This document shows positions 7,798-16,626 of a DNA stretch of 64,000 nt, piece by piece; the first letter of the stretch is position 1; each line of letters begins with the position of its first letter. The notes below the pieces were generated by a model that saw only the letters and a list, made by a program, of their open reading frames with translations, was not told where the DNA came from and ran no database searches. A program made the position numbers and the translations under genes. The DNA comes from VRUE01 sp963697915 (lineage in GTDB: Bacteria; Actinomycetota; Thermoleophilia; Solirubrobacterales; 70-9), in assembly GCA_963697915.1 (NCBI GenBank), contig OY969103.1, forward strand, positions 930,001-994,000. Direction: 5' to 3'.

Positions 7798-9975
7798 ATG
7801 GGCTGGTTTGGCGGGGACTTCCTCGCGTTGGCGGCTGCCTTTCTGCTCGCGGGCCTCTTCGCGGGCTATGCCCTCGTGCCCGAACGGCTGGGCGGCTGGG
7901 ATCGCCTCTTCCTCTCCCTGGCGCTCGCCGTGCCGGCGACGATCCTGGCCGCGGCGCCGGGTATCGCGACCCACTCGCTGGCGGCCTGGAGCATCGTCGC
8001 GGGGCTGGGCGCGCTGGGCGCGCTGGGCGCCTGGCGCACGCGGGACTCCCTGCGGCGGGCGCTCCCCGCTGCGCGCTCGCTGCGCTCACGAGCGCGCCCA
8101 CCGCGAGCGCTGACGGTCCTGTTCGCGACGGCGGCGCTGGCGATGGCCTGGTTCGCCGTGCTCGTACCGGAGGGAATCGAGGACAGCGGCAGCGGCCGCC
8201 CCAACGGGACGATCGTCTACTACCACTGGGGGATTGTCAGCAAGGTCGTCGAGGACGGCGGTCTGCCGGCGACCATCCCGGAGTGGGGCAAGGAGCGAGA
8301 GTTCCCCTACGAGTACGGCTTCTCGGTGATGCACGGGGCGGCGACCGCGGTCCTCGCCGGCGACTCGGGCTTCGTGCTCGAGGAGCGCTACCGGCTCGCG
8401 ATGGTCGTCTGCCTGCTGCTGGCGCTCTTCGCGCTCTGGCGCCGCTGGCTGCCGCCCTGGTGGGCCTGGCTCGCCGCGGTGCTGAGCCTCAACGTGAGCC
8501 GGATCGAGACGCGGATGCTCGTCTACAAGCCGGAGGCCTTTGCCCTGGTGCTGGTGATCTGGTCGGCCTGGATGCTCGACGAGGCGTTGGACCGGCGCTC
8601 GCGGCTCTGGGGGGCGATGGCGGGACTCGTCCTCGCCAGCTCCTTCCTCGCCCACCCGATCGGGTCACTGCTGGTAGCGCCGCTCTGGGGCGGGATCCTC
8701 GCCGGCCGAGTGCTGCCCGAGCTCTGGAGGCGCCGTGGCGGCCGCCGCTCCACCGGTCCGGTCGTCGCGCTGCGCGCCGTGCTGCCGGCGGTGATCGTCT
8801 TCGCCCTGCTCTTCGGCGGGCTGCGCGCCGCGATCGGCTCGACCGGCCAGGACCTCGCCCAGAGCCCGGAGCAGGGCGTCGACCTGACCCGCGTCGTCTA
8901 CAACCTCTCCTACGTCTCCTCGAACGCGAATGCCGAGCCGCGGGTCCCCGAGTGCGGCGACCCCTTCGGCGTCTACTCCACCGTGCGGCCCTTCTACTCC
9001 TCGCACGCCTCGTGGTTCTTCTTCGACCCGGGATCGCTGTCCAGCCTGCTGCTGATCCTCGGCGCGGTGGTCGTCCTCGGCGGCCTCTTCCTGCTGCAGA
9101 GCCCCCCGCGCCTGGCGCGCTGGCCCGCGGCGGCCAAGCGCGCGCTGCTCACCTGGAGCTTCTACGCGCTCGGGGTCTACCTGCTGGCGGCGCTGATCTG
9201 CGCCTACTACTCCACTTGGGTCCCCGAGCGAGTCGGGCCGATGCGGCTGATGCCCTACTGGGCGCTGATCCTCCCGGGCCTGATCGCCGGCGTCGCCTGG
9301 GCGATCTCGGCGCTTACCTCCCGCCGCCTCGGCAAGGCTGCGGCCGCCTCCCTCGCGATCGTCCTCGCCGGGCTGGCGACCTGGACCTTCACGGCCGCTG
9401 ACGCGGACCGCGAGCGCGGTGTGCCGCCCTTTTACGTAGCCGAACCACGCGTCGGCGGTCTCGCCGAGGAGGCGCGCGCGACATACCTCTGGATCGGCGA
9501 CAACCTGCCCCGGCGGGCCGTGATCCTCACCAACGGCTACGTCGAGGGAGCGCTCGGCATGCTCAGTGGGCGGACCGGCCTGCTCGATGGCCGCGCCCCC
9601 TTTGCCCAGCCCGACCCCTGGCGCGCGGAAGCGATCCACCTGCTGACCCGCTCGCGGGCCTTCTTCAAGCGACCGCGCTCGGCACCGATCCCGGCCGCGA
9701 CCGACTACGTGCTCGTCTCGCGTGAGGACGTCAACCTGGGCGGCTCCTACTTCCCCACCGACTTCCGGGCGCTGGCCCGATTGAACCGGCTCGAGCCGGT
9801 TCGGCGCGGCAAGGGCATCGTCCTCTACCGGGTGCGCCGGGACGGGCGACCGAACGGGGATCGACCATCCGGCCACTCGACGGTGACATCGGCGGTCGAG
9901 GCGAATACGTTGCAGCCATGGTTGGCAAAAGCAGTGCGCGCCGAGGTCCCCGCCGCCTTCCGGCGATCCTGCTGA
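7798..9975 (+). CDS. Large polytopic membrane protein, GT-C-like
   Basis: A 725-residue protein with many transmembrane helices from residue 5 to about 530, then a soluble C-terminal part (YVAEPRVGGLAEEARATYLWIGDNLP..., about 545-690) of the kind seen after GT-C glycosyltransferase cores. The first large loop contains EGIEDSGSG and HWGIVSKVVEDGG. An acidic first loop is typical of GT-C enzymes using polyprenyl-phosphate sugars, but I cannot identify a sugar. The C-terminal 19 or so codons overlap the next gene by 58 bp. The ATG at 7798 is 58 bp from the divergent secreted-protein start. Confidence 0.65.
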   Translation: MGWFGGDFLALAAAFLLAGLFAGYALVPERLGGWDRLFLSLALAVPATILAAAPGIATHSLAAWSIVAGLGALGALGAWRTRDSLRRALPAARSLRSRARPPRALTVLFATAALAMAWFAVLVPEGIEDSGSGRPNGTIVYYHWGIVSKVVEDGGLPATIPEWGKEREFPYEYGFSVMHGAATAVLAGDSGFVLEERYRLAMVVCLLLALFALWRRWLPPWWAWLAAVLSLNVSRIETRMLVYKPEAFALVLVIWSAWMLDEALDRRSRLWGAMAGLVLASSFLAHPIGSLLVAPLWGGILAGRVLPELWRRRGGRRSTGPVVALRAVLPAVIVFALLFGGLRAAIGSTGQDLAQSPEQGVDLTRVVYNLSYVSSNANAEPRVPECGDPFGVYSTVRPFYSSHASWFFFDPGSLSSLLLILGAVVVLGGLFLLQSPPRLARWPAAAKRALLTWSFYALGVYLLAALICAYYSTWVPERVGPMRLMPYWALILPGLIAGVAWAISALTSRRLGKAAAASLAIVLAGLATWTFTAADADRERGVPPFYVAEPRVGGLAEEARATYLWIGDNLPRRAVILTNGYVEGALGMLSGRTGLLDGRAPFAQPDPWRAEAIHLLTRSRAFFKRPRSAPIPAATDYVLVSREDVNLGGSYFPTDFRALARLNRLEPVRRGKGIVLYRVRRDGRPNGDRPSGHSTVTSAVEANTLQPWLAKAVRAEVPAAFRRSC

Positions 9976-10403
9976 TCGCCTCGGGGATCGTCCTCCTCGC
10001 CGCTGCCGTCTCCCTGGGCAAAGAGGGGCCGGACATCGCCAACGTCCAGTTCGCCGTTGACTCCAGCGGCGCGGCTCCGCCCCCACCGGCACCCGCGCCG
10101 CCGCCGGCACCTGCGCCGGTGGCGGCGCCGGCTCCGCCCAGCTCGCCGACGGTGAAGATCCGCGGAAACCGCCGGACGAGGGCGATGCGGCCCATCTTCA
10201 CGATCGGCGTCCCAGGAGCAACCGGCGTCTCCTATGCCTGCCGGATCGGCAAACGGGAATCGACCAAGTCGGCCCCCTGCGCCAGCCCCTTCCGGGCGCC
10301 CAACCTCGGTCCCGGCCGCCACGTCCTCGTCGTGCAGACGGTCGACGCGAGCGGAAACCGCTCGGGCTGGGTCAAGTACCCCTATTTCGTCGAGAAGCGC
10401 TGA
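9918..10403 (+). CDS. Membrane-anchored protein with Pro/Ala linker and Ig-like domain
   Basis: 161 residues: a basic N-terminus, one hydrophobic helix (LPAILLIASGIVLLAAAVSL, about 14-33), a low-complexity Pro/Ala spacer (about 55-75), then about 80 residues with a bacterial Ig/FN3-like ending (GRHVLVVQTVDASGNRSG). Two cysteines (YACRIG, SAPCASPF) could form a disulfide. This is the layout of a surface-exposed, singly anchored protein. It starts inside the 3' end of the preceding membrane-protein gene (58-bp overlap), so it is probably co-expressed with it. Confidence 0.65.
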   Translation: MVGKSSARRGPRRLPAILLIASGIVLLAAAVSLGKEGPDIANVQFAVDSSGAAPPPPAPAPPPAPAPVAAPAPPSSPTVKIRGNRRTRAMRPIFTIGVPGATGVSYACRIGKRESTKSAPCASPFRAPNLGPGRHVLVVQTVDASGNRSGWVKYPYFVEKR

Positions 10404-10406
10404 CCC

Positions 10407-13400
10407 TCAGCGCGCCGCGACGGTCAGTTTGCGCGGGCCGCGGCTGAAGCCGGCGCTGAGCAGCGTTTCCTCGTGGCCGGAACCGATCACCGGCTCGCCG
10501 TCGAGCTTCTCGATCCCCAACTTGGGCAGGCGGCCGGCGGCGACCGCCTCGGTGAGGGCGGCCATCGCCGCTTCCAGGGTCTCGGCGTCGAGCTCGACGA
10601 GGCGCAGGATGCTGCGGCCGCCGCGCTCGAGATAGACGAGCGGCTCGCCGTCGCGGAGCAGGACGTGGGCGCCGGGGGCGCGGGCGGGCCGGCGCCCGCT
10701 GGGCGGTTTCGGCCAGGGCAGCGCCGCGCCGTAGGGGTTGGCCGGGTCGGTCGCGGCGAGCAGCTGGAAGCTGCCCTTCGCTTCCGGCAGCGAGCGCAAC
10801 CGCTCGACCGCGCCGGGCAGGGCGAACTGGGCGCCGCCGAGCCCCTCGACGAAGTAGCCGCGGCGGGCGGTGCCGAGCAGCTCTAGGTTGCCGAGCTCGG
10901 CGTAGAGAGTGGCGAAGCCGCCCGGAACCCCCTCGGCGAGCACGGTCTCGCGGGTGACGATCCCGTAGCGCTCGAGCATCAGCTCGGCCTGGGCGCGCAG
11001 CTTGGCGCCGGCGCCCGGGGCGCCCTCGAAGAGCGGCGCGGTCAGCGACCAGCGCCCCTGCACGGCGGCGCCGGCGCCGGAGCGGCGGCGGGCGAAGCGG
11101 CGCCCCCCGCGCTCCGCCCCCGCCCCCGCGCGCAGGCGCGGCGCCCGCAGCGGCGCGAAGGCATCGTTGGTCACCTCGCCGCTCCAGGCCAGGTCCCAGA
11201 GCGCCTCGTGCAGCTCCTCGGCGGCGAAACCGAGATCGGCGAGCAGGTCGAGCCAGAAGGAGGGGCCGGCGAGCAGGCGCTCGCGGATCGCCTCGTGCGG
11301 CGCCCCCTCGGCCGGCTCCAGCTTGACGTTGGCCGGCGGCGGTCCGGCGAGGCGGACGTCCTCGCGGAAGTAGAGGGCGACGCGGCCGTCGCTGCGGCCG
11401 CGCGAGCCGGCGCCGATCCAGACCACCTCACCGCTGGTGCAGAGTTCGTCGAGCCAGGCGGGTGAGTAGGAGCCCAGCCGCCGCGGCAGCACGTCGTTCT
11501 CCCAGACTTTGGGAGTGAGGGCGACCCCCTGCAGGGGCACGAGGGCGTCGCGCAGCCGGTCGGGGCCGGCGCCAGCCGGGCGGTGGGCGTCGACGTTCTG
11601 CCAGCTGGGCAGGAAACGGGCGAAACGGTCGCGATCGGCGGGCTCGACCTCGCGCCGCAGGTGGGCGAGGCTGGCGCGCCGCACCCGGCGCAGCACCTCG
11701 GCGTCGCACCACTCGCGTTCGCTGCCGCCGGGCAGCAGCTCGCCGCGGACGAGCGCCCCTTCGCGCTCGAGCTCGCGCAGGGCCGGGGTCGGATCGACGC
11801 CGTAGCGGGAGGCGAGCTGGGTCGTCGGGAAAGGCCCGTGGGTGCGCGCGTAGCGGCGGACCAGGGCCCGCATCGCGTCGGGGTGGTCCTCGAGGAAGGT
11901 CTCGGGCAGGCCGGGCGGCGGCGGCACGCCGAGCGCGTCGCGGTAGAGGCCGGCGTCCTCACCGGCGACGTAGCGCTCCTCGCCGCCGATCCGGACCAGC
12001 GCGACGCGGCGCTCGGCGACCAGCTTCTCCAGCATCGAGGTCGCCGAGTAGCCCTCCGCGACCCGCTCGCCGCACTCCTCGGCGCTGAGGTCGCCGACGT
12101 TGCGCAGCAGCTGCTGCAGGGCGTCGCGGTCCCCCGCCCGCCCCGCCTCGGTGCGGTGCTGGAGCTGGGCCTCGACCTCGACCAGCGCCTCGGGGTCGAT
12201 CAGCTCGCGCAGCTCCTCCTGGCCGAGCAGCTCGCGCAGCAGGTCGCGGTCGAGGGCGAGGGCGGCGGCGCGGCGCTCGGCGCTCGGCGTGTCCCCCTCG
12301 TACATGTACGTCGCCACGTAGTCGAAGAGCAGCGAGGAGGCGAAGGGCGAGGCGGTCGGGGTCTCGACCTCGACCATGCTGAGCTTGCGCGAGTGCAGGT
12401 CGGTGAGGATCTGGCGCAGCGAGGGCAGGTCGAGGACGTCCTGCAGGCACTCGCGGTAGGTCTCGAGGATGACCGGGAAGCGGGGAAAGTCGCGGGCGAC
12501 CTCGAGCAGGCTCTGCGACTTCAGCCGCTGCTGCCAGAGCGGCGTGCGCTTGCCCGGGTAGGCGCGCGGGATGAGCAGCGAGCGCGAGGCGTTCTCGCGG
12601 AAGCGGGCGCCGAACAGGGCCGAGCCGGAGAGCTCGCGCACGACCAGGTCCTCGAGCTCGTCGGGCTCGACCATGACCAGGTCGGCGGACGGCGGGTCGT
12701 CGGCGTCGGGCAGGTGGATGACGATGCCGTCGTCAGACCAGATCGCGTCGGCCTCGAGCTGGCGCTCCTCGCGGATCTTCTGGCCCAGGGCGAGGCCCCA
12801 GGCGGAGTGGACGCGGCCGCCGAAGGGCGAGAGCACGCAGAGCCGCCAGTCGCCGATCTCGTCGCGGAAGCGCTCGATCACGATCGTCTCGTCGGAGGGG
12901 ACGACGCGGGTCGCCGTCTGCTGCTCACGCAGGTAGGCGACCAGGTTCTGGGCGGCGCGCCGGTCGAGGTCGTACTCGGCGGCGAGCTCCTCCGGCTCGC
13001 GCGAGACCGCCTCGCGGGCGAAGGCACCGATCGCCCGTCCCAGCTCGGCCGGGCGGCCGATCCCGTCGCCCTTCCAGAACGGCACCGCGCCCGGCAGGCC
13101 CGGCGCCGGGGTGACGATGACCCGGTCGCGGCCGATCTCCTCGATCCGCCAGGTGGTCGCGCCGAGCAGGAAGGTCTGGCCGGCGCGGGCCTCGTAGACC
13201 ATCTCCTCGTCGAGCTCGCCGACCCGGCGGCCATCGGGCAGGTGGACGCCGTAGAGGCCGCGGTCGGGGATCGTGCCGGCGTTGGTGACGACCAGCTGAC
13301 GGGCGCCTTTGCGGCCGTGGATCGTGCCCTTGGTCCGGTCCCAGACGATCCGCGGCCGCAGCTCGGCGAAGCGGTCCGAGGGGTAGCGGCCGTCGAGCAT

Positions 13401-14897
13401 GTCGAGCACGTTCTCGAGCTGTTCGCGCGAGAGCTCGCGGAAGGGCTCGGCGGCGGTGACCAGAGCCTCGACCTCGTCGACCCCCCACTCGTCGAGGGCG
13501 GCCATCGAGACCAGGTGCTGGGCGAGCACGTCGAGCGGGTTCTGCGGGATCACCGTCTCCTCGATCGCCCCCTCGCGCATCCGCCGCGCGACCACGGCGC
13601 ACTCGAGCAGGTCGGCGCGGAACTTGGGGAAGATGCGGCCGCGGCTGACCTCGCCCAGCGAGTGGCCGGCGCGGCCGACCCGCTGCAAACCTCGGCTGAC
13701 CGACTTCGGCGACTCGACCTGGATCACCAGGTCGACGGCGCCCATGTCGATTCCGAGCTCGAGGGACGAGGTAGCCACCAGACACGGCAGCTGACCCGAC
13801 TTCAACATCTCCTCGACCACGGTGCGCTCCTCGTGGGAGAGGGAGCCGTGGTGGGCACGGGCTATTTCGACAGGGGCCGTGGGAGCAGGCTCGACGTCCC
13901 CCGCGTGCTCAGTCGCGGGCAGCTCGTCCCACGCAAGCTCGTTCAAACGCTTTGCGATGCGCTCGGCGGCGCGGCGGTTGTTGACGAAGACGATCGTGGA
14001 GGTGTGCTCTTGGACCAGCTTCAGCAGCTCGGGGTAAATCGCTGGCCAAATTGACCGGACGTGGGCATTTGGCTCCCCGTCCGCTGGAACGCCCTCTGAG
14101 TTGGGGAAGTTGGGCGCTCCCGGTTCGGACATGTCCTCGACCGGCACGACGATCTCCAGGTCGAGCTCCTTGGCGACGCCGGCATCGACGATCTCGCAAT
14201 CCCTTTTCGGCCCGACGAGAAAGCCAGCTATCCGCTCGAGCGGGCGCTGCGTGGCTGAGAGTCCAATTCGCTGAACCTGTTCAACCTCGCTGAGGCGGTC
14301 GAGGCGCTCCAGGGTCAGCGCCAAGTGAGACCCGCGCTTCGACTGGGCGACGGCGTGGATCTCGTCGACGATCACCGCCTCGACCCCGGTGAGGATCTGG
14401 CGGGCGTCGGAGGAGAGGATCAGGTAGAGCGACTCGGGAGTGGTGATCAGGATGTCGGGCGGCGTTTTGCGCATCGCCCGGCGCTCGGCCTGGCTGGTGT
14501 CGCCGGTCCGCAGGCCGACCGAGATCTCGGCGCCGATCCCGCGCAGCGGCGCCCGCAGGTTGCGCTCGATGTCGTAGGAGAGCGCCTTCAGCGGTGAGAC
14601 GTAGACGAGCCGCACGCCGCCCCCCGGCCGACGGGCCTGAGACGGGTCCATATCCGACGTTTGAGGCCCATCGGCGGTCCGGGCGAGCTTGTCGATCCCC
14701 CAGAGGAAGGCGGCGAGCGTCTTGCCGGAGCCGGTCGGGGCGCAGATAAGCGTGTTGGCGCCGCTCGAGATCGCCTCCCAGCCGCCCGTCTGGGCCGGCG
14801 TCGGCCCGGCGAAGGAGGCCTCGAACCAGCGCCTGACAGGGGCGCTGAACGGCGCCAGCGGGTCAGATCCCACGCTCGTCTTGGCCTCGGTGGTCAA
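10407..14897 (-). CDS. lhr: Lhr-family ATP-dependent DNA/RNA helicase
   Basis: 1,496 residues, the full length of bacterial Lhr. It is a superfamily-2 3'-5' helicase thought to act in DNA repair. Motif I APTGSGKT is at 53-60, motif II DEIH at 178-181, motif III SATQRP at 214-219, and motif VI QRVGRAGHSLGEVSRGRI at about 405-425. The winged-helix and Lhr-specific C-terminal regions follow. A run of 'RAPRLRAGAGAERGGRRFARRRSGAG' type sequence near residue 1,260 is a low-complexity basic linker. Stand-alone gene, convergent with the small surface protein (3 bp apart). Confidence 0.95.
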   Translation of the reverse strand: MTTEAKTSVGSDPLAPFSAPVRRWFEASFAGPTPAQTGGWEAISSGANTLICAPTGSGKTLAAFLWGIDKLARTADGPQTSDMDPSQARRPGGGVRLVYVSPLKALSYDIERNLRAPLRGIGAEISVGLRTGDTSQAERRAMRKTPPDILITTPESLYLILSSDARQILTGVEAVIVDEIHAVAQSKRGSHLALTLERLDRLSEVEQVQRIGLSATQRPLERIAGFLVGPKRDCEIVDAGVAKELDLEIVVPVEDMSEPGAPNFPNSEGVPADGEPNAHVRSIWPAIYPELLKLVQEHTSTIVFVNNRRAAERIAKRLNELAWDELPATEHAGDVEPAPTAPVEIARAHHGSLSHEERTVVEEMLKSGQLPCLVATSSLELGIDMGAVDLVIQVESPKSVSRGLQRVGRAGHSLGEVSRGRIFPKFRADLLECAVVARRMREGAIEETVIPQNPLDVLAQHLVSMAALDEWGVDEVEALVTAAEPFRELSREQLENVLDMLDGRYPSDRFAELRPRIVWDRTKGTIHGRKGARQLVVTNAGTIPDRGLYGVHLPDGRRVGELDEEMVYEARAGQTFLLGATTWRIEEIGRDRVIVTPAPGLPGAVPFWKGDGIGRPAELGRAIGAFAREAVSREPEELAAEYDLDRRAAQNLVAYLREQQTATRVVPSDETIVIERFRDEIGDWRLCVLSPFGGRVHSAWGLALGQKIREERQLEADAIWSDDGIVIHLPDADDPPSADLVMVEPDELEDLVVRELSGSALFGARFRENASRSLLIPRAYPGKRTPLWQQRLKSQSLLEVARDFPRFPVILETYRECLQDVLDLPSLRQILTDLHSRKLSMVEVETPTASPFASSLLFDYVATYMYEGDTPSAERRAAALALDRDLLRELLGQEELRELIDPEALVEVEAQLQHRTEAGRAGDRDALQQLLRNVGDLSAEECGERVAEGYSATSMLEKLVAERRVALVRIGGEERYVAGEDAGLYRDALGVPPPPGLPETFLEDHPDAMRALVRRYARTHGPFPTTQLASRYGVDPTPALRELEREGALVRGELLPGGSEREWCDAEVLRRVRRASLAHLRREVEPADRDRFARFLPSWQNVDAHRPAGAGPDRLRDALVPLQGVALTPKVWENDVLPRRLGSYSPAWLDELCTSGEVVWIGAGSRGRSDGRVALYFREDVRLAGPPPANVKLEPAEGAPHEAIRERLLAGPSFWLDLLADLGFAAEELHEALWDLAWSGEVTNDAFAPLRAPRLRAGAGAERGGRRFARRRSGAGAAVQGRWSLTAPLFEGAPGAGAKLRAQAELMLERYGIVTRETVLAEGVPGGFATLYAELGNLELLGTARRGYFVEGLGGAQFALPGAVERLRSLPEAKGSFQLLAATDPANPYGAALPWPKPPSGRRPARAPGAHVLLRDGEPLVYLERGGRSILRLVELDAETLEAAMAALTEAVAAGRLPKLGIEKLDGEPVIGSGHEETLLSAGFSRGPRKLTVAAR

Positions 14898-14924
14898 CCC
14901 ACCGATCTTACGCAGCCGCTTCGC

Positions 14925-16064
14925 TCAGCCCGCTGCGCCGCCGGTGAAGCCGACGAAGGCGCGCCAGGAGGCCTTGGGCGCGAACGTTTCCGTGAAGAGG
15001 CCGGAGCCATCGCAGAAGTTGCAGAGGCCTTTCTTGTCTTCGACCGAGAACCAGTAGACCCGCTTCACGTTCCATTTGCGCTGCTTGGCGCTGAGCAGGC
15101 GCAGCGCGCCCTTCAGCTGCTTGACCTGGCCGCTGGGGCCTTTGGCGAAGGAGTTGTTGCGACGCGGAGGCTGCGAGCTCCAGCTGATCTCGGTCAGCCA
15201 AAGGCCCTTGGCGACGTCGCGGTTCTCGGCCATCACCTGGCGCAGTTCCTCGACGTAGGGGGTCAGCGTCCGGTATTCGCCCGTGTAGGGATGCAGGGCG
15301 ACGCCCTGGAACTTGCTCTTGATCCCCGGCGTGCTGCGGTACATCTGCTCGAGGAAGTCGGTCGCGAAGTAGGCCTGTTTCGGGCCTTTGGCGAGCGCCT
15401 CGATCGGCCGCGCGAACATGCCGCCGAGGACGATCTGCGCGCCCGGGTCGGCGGCTTTGATCGCCGGGTAGGAGAGCTTGACGAGCTTGCCGTACTCGAC
15501 CGGGTTCGGCCGCGCGACGAAGTACTTGAAGTTCTGCTCGTTCCAGAGCTGCCAGGTGCGGATCGGCCGCGGCGGGATGCCCGGGTTCTGGGCCCAGAAG
15601 CTGCCCCGGGGGCCGTAGCGGTGGATCGCTTCGCTGAGGAAGCGGGTCCAGCCGGAGCGCTGCGCCCCGGTCCGCACCGGCAGGAACTTGGGCGGGTGGC
15701 TGCTGATCGAGCGGTCGGCGGGGACCGCCCAGCTGGGAGCGCCGTAGAGGAAGGGCAGGACCTCGATCCCGACGCTGGCCGCGCCGCCGACCAGCGGATC
15801 GATGATCCCCCAGTCGAAGGCCCCGCCCCGGGCGGGCTGCACGGAGCCCCAGGCGACCGGGATCCGCAGGCTGTCGACGCCGCCGCGCTTGAGGCGCTGG
15901 AACTGTTCGGCGGTCGGAGTCTGCTGCGGCACCACGCCCCAGAACTTCCCCGGCACCGCCTGCGCCGCGGGTGCCATGGCGAGGACGGCCGCGCAGGTGG
16001 CGAGCGCCACCGTCGCGGCAAGGAAGCGCATCCGAAATCTCGGCTGGACCAGCGAGTTGCCCAT
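14925..16064 (-). CDS. Secreted glycoside-hydrolase-like protein (clan GH-A type), paralogue 1
   Basis: 379 residues with a signal peptide (FLAATVALATCAAVLAMAPAAQA, cut about residue 36) and a (beta/alpha)8-type catalytic domain. WNE at 174-176 supplies the expected acid/base and LTEISW (nucleophile E292) the second carboxylate, as in clan GH-A families such as GH5, GH39 and GH42. The segments LRIPVAWGSVQP and GVALHPY also fit. It shares a C-terminal CNFCDGSG motif with the protein at 60039-61178 and overall design with the one at 45310-48433. Substrate unknown; its place at the edge of a polysaccharide locus suggests trimming of that polymer. Confidence 0.78.
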   Translation of the reverse strand: MGNSLVQPRFRMRFLAATVALATCAAVLAMAPAAQAVPGKFWGVVPQQTPTAEQFQRLKRGGVDSLRIPVAWGSVQPARGGAFDWGIIDPLVGGAASVGIEVLPFLYGAPSWAVPADRSISSHPPKFLPVRTGAQRSGWTRFLSEAIHRYGPRGSFWAQNPGIPPRPIRTWQLWNEQNFKYFVARPNPVEYGKLVKLSYPAIKAADPGAQIVLGGMFARPIEALAKGPKQAYFATDFLEQMYRSTPGIKSKFQGVALHPYTGEYRTLTPYVEELRQVMAENRDVAKGLWLTEISWSSQPPRRNNSFAKGPSGQVKQLKGALRLLSAKQRKWNVKRVYWFSVEDKKGLCNFCDGSGLFTETFAPKASWRAFVGFTGGAAG

Positions 16065-16068
16065 CAGG

Positions 16069-16626
16069 TCAGCCCGCCTCGGGCGAGACGGAGGACGAGC
16101 CGCCGGGGCCCTGGCGTCGCCGCCTGATCACGACCACCGCGATCGAGGCCGCGGCGAGGACCGCGAGGGCGATCAGGATCGGCACCAGCGGCGAGCTGCC
16201 GCCATCGTCGCTGGCGGCGGTATTGACGCCCTGCGGAGCCGGCGCAGCGTTGTTGGCGCCAGCCTTGTCGAAGTTGCCCGCGGACCCACCGCCCGGCTCA
16301 CCTTTGTCCGAGCCGCCGCCCTTGCCGCCGGCGGCACCGCCGGCTTCTTCGGTGGAGTTTTCGTTCCCCGGGGAATCCGAAGGGGAAGAGCCGGTGTTCG
16401 TGGAAGACTGCCGGGGTGCGTCGGTTCCACCAGCCTTCGAGGACTTCGCGGGCGGATCAGGGTCCTTCTCGCCCGTAGCCGTCGGCGGCGCGGGGTCGTA
16501 CTGGACTTCCCCAGAGTCAGCCTGAGCCAAAGCCGGAAAGCCAAGAAATGCCAACAGCGCGAACACTGAAAGTGGCACGAATGCGAGGTGGGCCCGCTTC
16601 CGGGCTGGATGGGTCGTCTCAAACAT
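16069..16626 (-). CDS. Secreted, C-terminally anchored Ser/Gly/Pro-rich surface protein
   Basis: 185 residues from the ATG at 16626. A signal peptide (LAFVPLSVFALLAFLGFPALAQA) is followed by a disordered extracellular stretch rich in Ser, Gly, Asp and Pro. The end has one transmembrane helix (LVPILIALAVLAAASIAVVVI) and an RRRR stop-transfer tail, like LPxTG proteins but with no clear LPxTG. The start is uncertain because it overlaps the divergent O-antigen ligase gene by up to 79 bp; a GTG further in would shorten the signal. It lies 4 bp upstream of the hydrolase paralogue at 14925 and is probably cotranscribed. Confidence 0.6.
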   Translation of the reverse strand: MFETTHPARKRAHLAFVPLSVFALLAFLGFPALAQADSGEVQYDPAPPTATGEKDPDPPAKSSKAGGTDAPRQSSTNTGSSPSDSPGNENSTEEAGGAAGGKGGGSDKGEPGGGSAGNFDKAGANNAAPAPQGVNTAASDDGGSSPLVPILIALAVLAAASIAVVVIRRRRQGPGGSSSVSPEAG

